From: Notospermus geniculatus
Taxonomy: Eukaryota > Nemertea > Pilidiophora > Heteronemertea > Lineidae
Length of the DNA: 64,000 nucleotides
NCBI GenBank assembly: GCA_002633025.1
Contig: NMRB01000643.1
Location: 33,656-97,655, forward strand
Direction of reading: 5' to 3'
Shown here one piece after another: positions 34,957-45,861 of the stretch. Both the position numbers and the translations under genes were made by a program. The notes under the pieces are model-generated. The model saw only the letters and a program-made list of their open reading frames with translations, did not search any database and was not told where the DNA came from. Position 1 is the stretch's first letter. Each line of letters opens with the position of its first letter.

Positions 34957-35530
34957 CAAACTTGATCATTTGAAATATCTCTGGCTGTGGTAGAGATAGA
35001 GGCATGATATCACCCATACTTAGGTTATTGAGGATGCCCATTTCGATTATGCAGTGACCTTGATGACCAGAGGTCAAGGTCAACCTGATAATTTGAAGTA
35101 GTAGAGGCATGATATCACCCATACTTAGGTTATTGAGGATGGCCATTTCGATTATGCAATGACCTTGATGACCAAAGGTCAAGGTCATGGTCAAACTTGA
35201 TAATTTGAAATATCTGTACCCGTGATAGAGATAGAGACATGATATCACTCATACTTAGGTTATTGACGATGCCTATTTCGATTATGCAATGACCTTCATG
35301 ATCAGAGGTCAAAGTCAAGGGAAACATGATGATTTGAAATATCTCTGCCTGTGGTAGAGGTAGAGGTATGATATCAACCAAACGTAGGTTATTGAGGATG
35401 CTGATTTCGATTGTGCAATGACCTTCATGATCAGAGGTCAAAGTCAAGGTCAAACTTGATGATTTGAAATATCTCTGCCTGTGGTAGAGGTAGAGGTATG
35501 ATATCACCCACATTTAGGTTTGAAGATGCC
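34957..35530. repeat. tandem satellite with AGGTCA half-sites, block 3
   Basis: Same repeat as 25257-25812, five unit starts near 34957, 35082, 35190, 35318 and 35449; one unit is shortened by a small deletion. It lies immediately 3' of receptor paralogue 3, without the 1.2-kb insertion found in block 2. Confidence 0.85.
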
Positions 35531-35669
35531 CATTTCCATCATTCAGTGACCTTGATGATCTAGCATATGACAAGTTCCATTCTTATCTAATGAAACTAAG
35601 GGAACCATATGACATTTACAGTGTCCTCTTGTTTATACAGTAATGTACTTGCAACAAGAGAAATACTTC

Positions 35670-36779
35670 TCAAAGTCGTGTCGAAACCATTGTCCTGTCA
35701 ATGCTCTGACTAGAGGTGTCTTGAGATTGTTCCGGCTCTGCTATGACAAGCTTTTTCTGAATGATTGCCTGTACGGGCAAGCAAAGGAATCGCTTGTACT
35801 CGCGACGGAATTTGGTGTTAAACAAGCCGTACACGACACTGTTGGCACACGCATTGAAAATGACCATTCTGGCTGTTATTTTTTCAGCCAAAGGTGGCAC
35901 AGAGCCCATATAGAGCCCCACGATTGCCATGATGGCGAATGGCATCCAACAGATAACGAATGCGGCATAGGTGAAAAACAACACGCGAATCACTGTCAGG
36001 TCTTTCCTTCTCAGTTGCTTCTGAGGGCTTCTTTTGGCCTGTTCGTGCTGTCGCATCCGTTCGCCGGTCTCATGAACAGTTTTATAGATCATGACATAGC
36101 ATACAAGGGTGATGAACAGCGGGAGAAAGATGACAAGAAGACGTAAGTAGACGAAGATGACGCTGCCGCGGAGTCGGAGAGCACAAGCAGTAAGGTGCGG
36201 GTTGTATTCCATTTTGGCAAACTGAAATCCAATCATGACGGAGACGAGGGCAAGGCAGACGACCCAAATGACGACGTTGGTGATGATCGTGGATTTCATC
36301 CCAATGTGGGACTTGTAGTAGTCCGATTTGCACACGCAAAGATAGCGGTTGATGGCGACAAACATGATACTGTACAGGGAAACCCCCACGGACAGACCAT
36401 GAATGCCGTACTGGATTTTGCAGGAAGTCGTGTCATCCATACCGCCAAAGACAAGCACGTGTCTTCGGTTAACGTTGTTAGCGAATATAACAGGGAATGC
36501 TTCAGCGCTTAAAATCAAGTCTGATATTGCAATACTGATCATATAAGTGTTGGGAATCGTTCGGAGTTTTCTGTTGCAACCTATGACCAATAACAACAGG
36601 ATATTCCCGACTGTTCCTCCAATAATTCCAAATACGAAAATACATATACATGTAACATCAGGAATATCAACAACTTGTCCGGTGGTCGACGGAAAAGTGT
36701 TATTATTGGTGGTTAGAGTGTTATTATTGGTGGTTAGAGTCTGAATTGTCGATGCTGTAAGTGTAAGATTTAGCTCCAT
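35670..36779 (-). CDS. melatonin-receptor-like class A GPCR, paralogue 3
   Basis: Intronless receptor of 369 residues. Start is the ATG of MELNLTLTAS; the frame is open a little further upstream but only through a TTG codon. It has two TTNNNTL/F repeats at the N-terminus, seven helices, NRYLCVCKS after TM3, CWMPFA in TM6, NSVVYGLFN in TM7, and a full tail ending DRTMVSTRL. Like the others it has a basic intracellular loop 3 and a KRFLCLPVQ stretch after TM7 whose cysteine could be lipidated. It sits in duplicated block 31741-39030, directly comparable with 22576-30965. All three copies are on the same strand, as expected of tandem duplication. The ligand is unknown. Confidence 0.93.
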   Translation of the reverse strand: MELNLTLTASTIQTLTTNNNTLTTNNNTFPSTTGQVVDIPDVTCICIFVFGIIGGTVGNILLLLVIGCNRKLRTIPNTYMISIAISDLILSAEAFPVIFANNVNRRHVLVFGGMDDTTSCKIQYGIHGLSVGVSLYSIMFVAINRYLCVCKSDYYKSHIGMKSTIITNVVIWVVCLALVSVMIGFQFAKMEYNPHLTACALRLRGSVIFVYLRLLVIFLPLFITLVCYVMIYKTVHETGERMRQHEQAKRSPQKQLRRKDLTVIRVLFFTYAAFVICWMPFAIMAIVGLYMGSVPPLAEKITARMVIFNACANSVVYGLFNTKFRREYKRFLCLPVQAIIQKKLVIAEPEQSQDTSSQSIDRTMVSTRL

Positions 36780-37924
36780 GATGGCTGCCGCTTGTATCAG
36801 CAACAATATAAATTCCGTCCTCTCAGGTTCCAATCCCTATCGCTGAATCAATACACAGTCTTATCGAAATGGATGCCATTATATTTAGAAATAAAAACGA
36901 AACCTATACTTCGATAGCGGTATGTTTAATTGTTTTTTGATTGGCGTATTTACCACCTTTCAAGTGCGGTAAATTGTCCTATGAGTTTCGAGAAAATGAT
37001 CAAAACATCGGCAACTAATTGGTAAACGATTTTCGTCCGGCAGCCGCTGGATCAAGAAACGAACCTCCACGAAGATTTCCTATTGATGCCTTTGTATCTA
37101 TATAATGCAGTGACTGTTCCTCGATCACCAGGAAAAGTGCACGTTTTTATATACCGAAGACTTAATGGATTTGGTATAACTACATGTAAACGTCAGCACA
37201 CTTTTAGAACTTTATCCCTGAATATGCTCCAATGTCTGTCGTGAAACTGCCTTAGATGTGAACGTGAAAATTGAGTCCAATTCACATATCAACCATCGGC
37301 GTTCTCGATGTACCAAATGAGAGCTTCAGACTGAAGTTGTTTGTGCAAAGGTGTAAGAATATCAACGTTTATACTACTCCAAATATTGTGTCCACAGTAT
37401 TATGTAAGATGATAATTAAGGTGTTGTTGTTGCTGTCCGATATTTCCTCAATTCGTGATCAAGCTGGTCTGAATCAGTGATCTGACACTGTCACTGCATC
37501 ATGCTGCCGCGCCAGTAGACTATATTGTAGCGTTGTTCACTTGGAGCAAAGGGCCCGTTGGCCAAAATCCAGTTCGTCTGTTGACATCAATGTCTTGACT
37601 GATTCCTCCTTTCTGCACTTGGAATTGGCCAACTCGCTCTCGGCGTCACAAATGAGACGGAATGGTATCCGTTCGCTGTCACAACAAATAAAATTGTCGC
37701 TCGCGTTAGCGACATTTAAAATTTAATTGGCTAACGGGATACTTGACTTTGACATTCAGTCAAATATGGGATGACGAGACGGATGAGTTCGCCAGAAAAC
37801 AATTATACACGTCCTGCGTTCCTTCTCACTTCCTTGATCCCTGTTGTCATGAATATTCAGCATCCAAGAGTATCCAGAGGGGAATATTGAAGTTGATATC
37901 CTCACCAATATCACAGAAGGACCT

Positions 37925-38245
37925 TACCTTTACAGAAGGACAAATACCATTCTGGCGCAGTTCAAAAATGTAGCCTCAGATGTAAAGTATTCCCTGTTTA
38001 AAGGTTTTTGTATGTCTTTATACGGTAGCCCAATGTTGGCTCTACCACCCTTGCAAGTACAATCTCTTTATACGGCGCGGAAAAAGTGCATTTGGAAAAT
38101 TATGGGACTCCCGCCAAGAACCCATAATAATCTAATTCCGTTCATCCTGGACGACATCGATATCGCAACTACTTCAGAAAAGTGTGCAGTCAGTTTCCTT
38201 CAAAGTTCCTCAAAATCAGATACCCCGGTAATCAGTTCCTAAAAA
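37925..38245 (+). mobile_element. CR1-like retrotransposon reverse transcriptase 3' remnant, block 3
   Basis: Paralogous to 29400-29720, here without the frameshift: YTARKKCIWKIMGLPPRTHN continues to FILDDIDI. Only the C-terminal part of the enzyme survives, so it cannot be active. Its presence in both blocks dates it before the duplication. Confidence 0.65.
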
Positions 38246-39189
38246 TATAGCTATTCAGTTGGCTCTGCAGGAAGTACAAATTCGAGATAAACTAATTCAG
38301 ATGCGGGAGTATGGCCAATGCTCGTTATGGAGGAAATTAATGAAATTACCTACTTGCGATTTCAGCAGTTCTTCGGTTCTTTTTCTTCTTTTAGGGATTG
38401 TATGGTTCGGAGACGGAGCTTTCTGGCCACCACGGACCACTCCACAATGAAATTTCCAGTGGACTGAAGCATATTGATGACGAGAGATGCGAATGATGAA
38501 ACTCGGGAAGTTGCTATCTCGTTGGACAAACTCCTAAGGTTTCAGATCTATGACAGTTCCGACAGCACCACATTGTGTGACAGGAGGAACTCTCCAGGGA
38601 ATAAAATGTCCCCTCTGTTGTACAAAACACGTAAGACTTTTCCTGTCGGTGATTGGCGACATGTTGTCGCCATCTCTAAAGTGATGATGGAACTATATGC
38701 GCCTACATGCGCAGAGTTCCATCTGTTGCAAGGTCTGCCGCCTGCCATCTGTTGTTCGTCGTAATAATCAGCAGGGAATCGGGCCACCCTCCGCGGGTAA
38801 CATGCTTGTTTATTCAACATAAACCTCTTTTTCAGCCGGTGCTGCCAAATGGTCCTCTCCTCCAACGACATCGAAGGGAAGGAAGTACATGTACAATCAT
38901 GGCCAAAAATAAATGGACAGCAGTTTTTCTTGAATATCTCCAAACCAATGGGGTAGAGAAAGTTGGTCCCAACATAATAAAATATAGTAGCAAATTTTTC
39001 TGGCTATCTAATGGAATCAGCGTCAAAAAACTCCGGTCCAAAAACAATGCGGTCCAAAATCCACATTGAACCGCATTGGGTAGCGTTTACACGCAAGAGT
39101 TTTGAACCACAATCGGATCGCATGTGGATTTTTGCCTGGCGTCAAAACGGCCCTATTGAATCGTTTTGAATCCAAACGCCGTCAGGAAT

Positions 39190-39320
39190 AATAGGGAGTT
39201 TTCGCAAACCCCCCCGAAACGCCAACGCCAAACCCATTGTTTGATGCCACGAAGAGAGCACCGAACAAAAAAGATAGACGTTTGCGTTGGCGTTTCGGGG
39301 GCTTTGCGAAAACTCTGTAA
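39190..39320. mobile_element. MITE GGGAGTTTTCGCAAA with CGAAACGCCAACGC core, copy 1
   Basis: Hairpin with GAAACGCCAACGCxAA arms and CACGAAGAGAGCACCGAACA centre. Copies at 44700-44835 and 44834-44973. Confidence 0.75.
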
Positions 39321-39478
39321 TACTCCATTATCCAGCGCGCCATGCAGGCACAACCGAGTCAAGAACCACCCCGTTGTAAAATCATCTAGGCCTACGATTC
39401 GATGGTTGCATGCAATAATATCATCGATCGTTACTTTGTTGACGTCTTATAATATCTCTAAATTAAGATCATTTCGCT

Positions 39479-39704
39479 TAAGCCCGTGTCACACTGTCCC
39501 GAAATTAGACACCCGATGGCCACACCAATATGGAATTTTGAATTTCGCGTGAAGATGGCCCCAAAGTCAACTTCCAGAATCTTGCAAATTTTCGATCCCA
39601 ACCGGGGTCTCTTCAGGCTGGCATTTATCAGTAAGATTTCCAAAAGTTTCCATAATTCGTATGGCCATCGGGTGTCAACTTCGGGACAGTGTGACACGGG
39701 CTTT
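39479..39704. mobile_element. MITE AAGCCCGTGTCACACTGTCC
   Basis: Inverted ends AAGCCCGTGTCACACTGTCC, then CGAAxTxGACACCCGATGGCC. Confidence 0.8.
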
Positions 39705-39932
39705 ATGAAAAATTAATTACACCGTCGTCTTCAACACATGCAACGAAGTTTATCAAAATAGCGTCATCGTTACTCTTATTCTCAGGGGGGCCTCTTGAAA
39801 CCTCCAATACCCGAATTCGCGGCACGTTTGGAGCAAAAATGCCTTCTTGAATTTGCTCTGGGAATGAAATTATGGTGAAAAACTGTAGGGTTGGGGGGTC
39901 ACTGATCGCCGCCAGACCTACAGTGTATTTGC

Positions 39933-40900
39933 NNNNNNNNNNNNNNNNNNNNNNNNNNNNNNNNNNNNNNNNNNNNNNNNNNNNNNNNNNNNNNNNNNNN
40001 NNNNNNNNNNNNNNNNNNNNNNNNNNNNNNNNNNNNNNNNNNNNNNNNNNNNNNNNNNNNNNNNNNNNNNNNNNNNNNNNNNNNNNNNNNNNNNNNNNNN
40101 NNNNNNNNNNNNNNNNNNNNNNNNNNNNNNNNNNNNNNNNNNNNNNNNNNNNNNNNNNNNNNNNNNNNNNNNNNNNNNNNNNNNNNNNNNNNNNNNNNNN
40201 NNNNNNNNNNNNNNNNNNNNNNNNNNNNNNNNNNNNNNNNNNNNNNNNNNNNNNNNNNNNNNNNNNNNNNNNNNNNNNNNNNNNNNNNNNNNNNNNNNNN
40301 NNNNNNNNNNNNNNNNNNNNNNNNNNNNNNNNNNNNNNNNNNNNNNNNNNNNNNNNNNNNNNNNNNNNNNNNNNNNNNNNNNNNNNNNNNNNNNNNNNNN
40401 NNNNNNNNNNNNNNNNNNNNNNNNNNNNNNNNNNNNNNNNNNNNNNNNNNNNNNNNNNNNNNNNNNNNNNNNNNNNNNNNNNNNNNNNNNNNNNNNNNNN
40501 NNNNNNNNNNNNNNNNNNNNNNNNNNNNNNNNNNNNNNNNNNNNNNNNNNNNNNNNNNNNNNNNNNNNNNNNNNNNNNNNNNNNNNNNNNNNNNNNNNNN
40601 NNNNNNNNNNNNNNNNNNNNNNNNNNNNNNNNNNNNNNNNNNNNNNNNNNNNNNNNNNNNNNNNNNNNNNNNNNNNNNNNNNNNNNNNNNNNNNNNNNNN
40701 NNNNNNNNNNNNNNNNNNNNNNNNNNNNNNNNNNNNNNNNNNNNNNNNNNNNNNNNNNNNNNNNNNNNNNNNNNNNNNNNNNNNNNNNNNNNNNNNNNNN
40801 NNNNNNNNNNNNNNNNNNNNNNNNNNNNNNNNNNNNNNNNNNNNNNNNNNNNNNNNNNNNNNNNNNNNNNNNNNNNNNNNNNNNNNNNNNNNNNNNNNNN
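39933..40900. other. assembly gap (968 N)
   Basis: Run of N; may hide the first exon of the P450 gene. Confidence 0.99.
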
Positions 40901-41046
40901 CTATTTTGACCGATTTGTCGGCCGACTTGGCTTCCGACCGCCAAAGCGACAAGATTTGGCGCTTCTGATTGGCTGATGTCTAGTCGCACCACCAGTCTCG
41001 TCGGCGGTCGCCCAGATTTAGTCGCTCGTGTGCGCCGCCCTTTACG

Positions 41047-41085
41047 GACAACGACGGACGACGACGACGACGATGGACGACGGAC
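41047..41085. repeat. GAC trinucleotide repeat
   Basis: Imperfect GAC/GGAC simple repeat between the gap and the P450 exon. Confidence 0.6.
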
Positions 41086-41382
41086 GCTGCACCATCGTAA
41101 TAGCTCACCCCAGTGAGCTAAAAAACAAACAAAATGCCCCAAATCACTCCAAACAGCACTTGCAGTGCACAGAAACATGTAAATCTGTACGTGTCCCCCT
41201 AAAATTTACTTTACTGTGAAATCCTACCTGATGTTAAAATCATCACTTTGGGGTCAGACACACGTCAGGGTATTTCAATCCACCGTACTTCAGTAAATAG
41301 GCCTATAGGCCTACACATGTAGCTCAGTAACCATCGTCGTGTTGTAAATGTTCTGTACCTGAATCTGTTTTTCCCTCAATAG

Positions 41383-44300
41383 GTCCTCATATCTATCTCC
41401 ACTACACCGAGTTAGCCAAACAGTACCAGTCCGAGGTCATCTCCTTCACCTTCGCCTCACGGTTGTTTGTCGTCTTGAGCAGTTACGATGCCATCAAACA
41501 AGCCTTTCTCAAGCAAGGGGATGTGTTCTCTGGGAGGCCTGATTCGCTCCACAAGAATTTCATTGCAAAGGGCAATGGTAAGTTTCAAAATCAGCAACAC
41601 AACTAGACGATATCGCAAGCGATCGACTCGCCACCGATCTTCTCGACAGACTGCAGACTTGGCGATATCGGCTTTGGTATTGTTCGACAATGGGCGAATA
41701 TCGCTGGCGAGAGGATTCCACACATCGCTATCCAGCGCACACTTGGCATCAATTCAGCCGATTTTGCTCGCTTGCGATATCGCCTTGTACATGTATGCTG
41801 CTGACTTAAATGACTTACCGCAGACTGAGGTAGATGCAGCACTTAGGTTGACACATAGAACAATACTTCTACATGTACAGATTCATCTGAGATGCAGGCT
41901 GAGATAATAGGGAGTTTTCGCAAATCTGACGAAAAACGAAGTACGAAATACGAAATTGGACGTCATATCCATGACGTAAGGTATTTCAGGAAATGGCTGG
42001 TACCATAAATATCGCCTGCTCCAAGAGTGTCTTTTAGCCTATGACGTTCGAACGACAGAGGTACGGTGTATATTAAACTTTGAAATTTATCTTTCGTTTC
42101 CACTTCGTTGATACGAATTGGAAATTTAAAAATTCAAGATGCGCCATAACTCTTTCGATCCTACATGACATGCTAAAAGACGCACTGGCAGGAGGGACAT
42201 TTGTGGTACCAACCATTTCCTGAAATACATTACGTCATGGATATGACGTCCAAGTTCGTATTTCGTACTTCGTTTTTCGTCAGATTTGCGAAAACTCCCT
42301 ATTAGTGAGGTGGCGAAACACGAAGTACGAAATACGAAATTCAACTTCATTTCTATGACCTAATTTATTTCTTGAGATGGTTGCTCCAGAAAAACATTAC
42401 GTCATGGAGCTGAAGTCCGATTTCGTACTTCGTACTTCGTATTTTCCCAGATTTGCGAAACCTCACTAGTGGCGACTTTTCGCAGCGGCCCGGTTAAACA
42501 GACTACGATTATGTTTAGCGAGGACTCACCTACTGTAGTATAGGCTGTAACAATGGAAGGAATCCTCGCTGAACGTTGCCGCAGGCTAATTGGCCATTTC
42601 GAAAACTCACTAAAAGTACAGACATGTGTACACATGTTCAGTTATGCAGCTTAAAGCGAATCGATAGTGGATTTTGTTTACATTTGGCTGGTGTTTGTAA
42701 ACACAAAATTCAGCCAATCAAAATGCACGAAAATTTCTTTGTTGACATTCTGGAGAAGTTTGTTTACATTTTTTGCTGAAAATTCGTCCCCTTTCAAATT
42801 CTATTTCTAAATCAAATTTTTTCGCTTTCGATTCACTTTAAAGAGACGTTCCTAAAAGACACACAAGTGCTTCCAGCATGTAGCGAATTCTCCTTTTCCT
42901 CTCAGATTGACCACAGAATGAGATTTTCACTGCGTTTCATGAAATCGACCTCAACCATTCACCATTACGTACTACGAAATTCGGCGATTAAAATCATACA
43001 TCTAATTTAATTTTGCCATTTTAGGACTGGTAGCATCTGAGGGCTCGAAGTGGAAATCACAGAGGAAATTTAGTCTGACGATTCTGCGAGGTATGGGAAT
43101 GGGGAAAATGGGAATGGAAGAAAAAATACGGGATGAAATCGGCCATTTTCTCCACGAAGTGGAATGCCGTCAGGGGACAGCGTACGATATCCGAGATCTT
43201 CTGTCTACTTCCGTTTCCAATGTGATCTCATGTGTTGTGTTCGGTCACAGGTTCAGCTATGACGACGAAGCCTTCCTGGGTGTTTTGGCGCGTCTCGATC
43301 AAAACATGAAGTACGGAGGGATCTTGAATCCTGTGAATATTATCCCGGCGTTACGTCATATACCTGGAGATAGATGGCACTTCCACCTGATGATGAGAAA
43401 CGTGAAGGAAACGATGAAGTTCGTTGGAAAAGAAATCGACTTTCATAGGGAAACGTATCAAGAAGGGAAACCACGTGATTTTATTGATACGTACCTCGAT
43501 GAAATGCACAGTAGGGAGCAAGAACCAGGAACTGGTGGCCGGGAAAATGAATTCAACGGTAAGTGTATAGGGCTACCCATCTCTCAAAGTTAAAACGCAA
43601 AAAACGACCGTGATTTGACTTCCAATATGGCCGCCAGGTGGCATAACCCGAAAATCATCAAAGTGCTATAACTCAGGAATGACATGACCCAGAGTGCTCA
43701 AATTTGATATGTGGCTCCCTCTGACGATTCTCCACGGTGAACATCTGTCCTCGGAGGTTTGGTTTCGCCCGGTATTTTATATTTGTTTGCAAGTTGTCTT
43801 CACCTCCGTTATAAATTGCAAGTGTATACATTGCAGATGCGCAGCTGAGAGAGAACATATTGGATCTTTTCATTGCCGGATCAGAAACAACAAATACAAC
43901 CTTACGGTGGATTATCATATACATGATGCTCTACCCCGAGGTACAGGAGAAAATACAAGCGGAGCTTGACACTGTAATTGGGAAAGAAAGTCTTCCCCGA
44001 TCGCAAGATCGTGCACACCTTCACTACACCGAATCTGTCCTATTGGAGATTCAACGTCATTGTACTATGGCACCCGTCGGTGTGCCCCATACGGCCACGG
44101 CTGATGCAGAATTCCTCGGGTACGCTATACCCAAAGGTGCCACTGTGGTATCCAATATCTGGGCAGTCCACTTTGATCCAGAACTATGGGATGAACCGCA
44201 TCAATTCAAACCGGATCGATTTCTCGACGCGGAGGGCAAATTCAAGAGTTCGGAATACGTAATTCCGTTTGGCGTCGGTAAGTTATTTTGTCCGGACTCT

Positions 44301-44577
44301 CCGTTATGTAAGGGAGGCTGGGTTGTACTTCGTTCTACTTAACAGCTTGTTAACCGAGATACGAGTAACCAGCGAAGCATATTTTCTTCTTTCAGGTCGC
44401 CGTGTCTGTCTCGGTGAAGCTCTTGCTAAAGTTGAGCTTTTTCTTTACTTCACTTCGTTGCTTCAACGATTCACACTGAAACTGCCAGAGGGTGACGTTG
44501 CTCCAGATTTTAAGGGGACATTCGGCATCACAAGGGCACCCCATCCATTTAAACTTTTGGCAGTCAGAAGGGGATGA
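41383..44577 (+). CDS. CYP2-like cytochrome P450 (5' exon missing)
   Basis: P450s of this type are endoplasmic-reticulum haem mono-oxygenases acting on xenobiotics, fatty acids or steroids. Four exons are visible: 41383-41577, 43025-43558, 43837-44277 and 44396-44577. All junctions are phase 1 with AG/GT borders; about 449 residues result, ending at TGA. Exon 1 seen here begins PHIYLHYTELAKQYQ and has GDVFSGRP. The next has SKWKSQRKFSLTILRGMGMGK (helix C region with WKxxR). The third has the I-helix AGSETT, the ExxR of LLEIQR and PDRFLD. The last joins FGVG to RRVCLGEAL, giving the haem loop FxxGxRxCxG. The membrane anchor and proline hinge, some 45-60 residues, are missing; no such exon is seen at 40901-41382, so it is probably in the gap 39933-40900 or upstream. 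Intron 1 carries three MITEs. CYP2 clan is secure, subfamily is not. Confidence 0.92.
41906..42303. mobile_element. MITE TAGGGAGTTTTCGCAAATCTG, in P450 intron 1
   Basis: Full 400-base copy, with CTCCCTATTA closing end. Confidence 0.85.
42303..42469. mobile_element. short MITE TAGTGAGGTGGCGAAAC, abutting the previous one
   Basis: Same words (ACGAAGTACGAAATACGAAA) but only 167 bases; inverted ends TAGTGAGG and CCTCACTA. Confidence 0.8.
42651..42842. mobile_element. MITE TTAAAGCGAATCGATA, copy 1
   Basis: Ends TTAAAGCGAATCGATA and TTCGATTCACTTTAA. In P450 intron 1. Reverse copy at 50437-50628. Confidence 0.8.
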
Positions 44578-44632
44578 TGAAATCTGGACAGCGATTCAAT
44601 AATTAGACATAATACTTTGCTTAACCTGGAAA

Positions 44633-44638
44633 AATAAA
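44633..44638 (+). promoter_or_regulatory. polyadenylation signal of the P450 gene
   Basis: A canonical AATAAA lies 55 bases after the P450 stop codon, before the two MITEs that begin at 44700. The position fits a short 3' untranslated region. Confidence 0.6.
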
Positions 44639-44699
44639 ACGTTTTGAGGGTCTGTAGGCATCTCTTCAGCAGTCCCGCGCATTCGTATTGGTTAATATA

Positions 44700-44835
44700 A
44701 TAGAGTTTTCGCAAAGCTCCCGAAACGCCAACGCGAACGTCTATCCTTTTGTTCGGTGCTCTCTTCGTGGCACTTGCCCGAACAATGGGTTTGGCGTTCG
44801 CGTTGGTGTTTCGGGGGCTTTGCGAAAACACCCTA
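44700..44835. mobile_element. MITE GAGTTTTCGCAAA with CGAAACGCCAACGC core, copy 2
   Basis: Hairpin starting 122 bases after the P450 stop, just beyond the AATAAA signal; ends ACACCCTATT. Confidence 0.8.
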
Positions 44836-44973
44836 TTGTTTTCGCAAAGCCCCCAAAAGAAACGTCAACGCGAATTGTCGCTAATGTTTTGTGTTCTCTT
44901 CGTGGCGTCGAAGAATGGGATTGGCGTTCGCGTTGGCGTTTCGGGGCTTGGCGAAAACTCTATATTGTGTCAA
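44834..44973. mobile_element. MITE GTTTTCGCAAAGCCCCC, copy 3
   Basis: Second hairpin directly abutting the first. Confidence 0.8.
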
Positions 44974-45184
44974 GAGCACGCCTACTCTCAACCAAGCACT
45001 GAGCACGCTATTCGTTGCGTATTGCGTGTGCGTAGTCCGTTTACGGAAGGGAGTAGCCACTGCTTTACATGTAGGCCTATATGCTTCTAGAGGTCGGTGG
45101 ATTCGGTCTTGACATTTGGAAAAATGGATGCGCCATTCCGTAAACGGACTATGCACACGCAACACGCAAACCTGAAGGCTATAC

Positions 45185-45535
45185 TTAAAGGGAGACGCCA
45201 CTCATTGTAAACTTTTGAATTTTTATCAATCCATGTAGACTATTGCCATGAGTTGTGATGTCACTAGTGTCAATAGGCTGATGACCTTTGTAGTGAATGA
45301 GCTAATACTAAGACTGCCAAGGCCTATTGGTTGTACCTTCATAAATATGCATTGAGCACTGATGACATCATGAGTGCTGTGCAATGGTCCCCTTGGGATC
45401 CAATTAAAATACTTAAAATGATGAGTTTCCTGATTTAAAAAAAATATGACCTGTTGCAGATATCAGTGGATTTGAATGTATTAACGATATTTCAAAATTC
45501 AGAATTTTACACAATGAGTGGAGTATCCCTTTAAT
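45185..45535. mobile_element. TTAA-flanked MITE (TTAAAGGGAGACGCCACTCA)
   Basis: Inverted ends TTAAAGGGAxACxCCACTCA; about 350 bases, no frame. Lies 5' of the receptor at 45862. Confidence 0.75.
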
Positions 45536-45861
45536 AACATTCTGTTTTATATAAAGTGGCTGTATTTAGCAAAGAAATAATGTATTCTTGTTTCTTGTTG
45601 TTGCATCACATTAAATAGAAAATGTAAATATATACAGTAGCGTCCATATTGAAATCGATCTGTCTCCTTCCAACTCAGTGTTCAAGAAAACATTAAAAGC
45701 TGGATGTTATTTAATAGCTTTGGGAATTATAGTGTCGTAAGAGTATAGTTACTTTTATTACCTGATAGCCTACGTGGCAGGGGTCTTGCGTTGCCAAGCA
45801 CAGACTAGTTGATTAGAATCTTGCGAGAACAAACTACTTTGCCGTTCTTCATCAGAGCACG

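Larger units (their letters stand above)
31741..39030. repeat. segmental duplication block 3, with GPCR paralogue 3
   Basis: Paralogous to 22576-30965, same order and orientation. Block-specific events are the 1-kb foldback at 32093-33140, the MITE pair at 33970-34187, and a deletion of roughly 100 bases near 38275 within the retrotransposon remnant. The short spacer between blocks (30966-31740) repeats part of the block end (31501-31600 resembles 30668-30745). Confidence 0.85.

Noticed and set aside
36780-36833. Longer N-terminus for receptor paralogue 3
   Set aside because: It begins at TTG; the aligned ATG at 36779 is shared by all three copies, and paralogue 1 has a stop upstream.
39703-41178. 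491-residue minus-strand frame, and others crossing the N runs
   Set aside because: They are open only because the N gaps hold no stops; the real flanks show no protein family.
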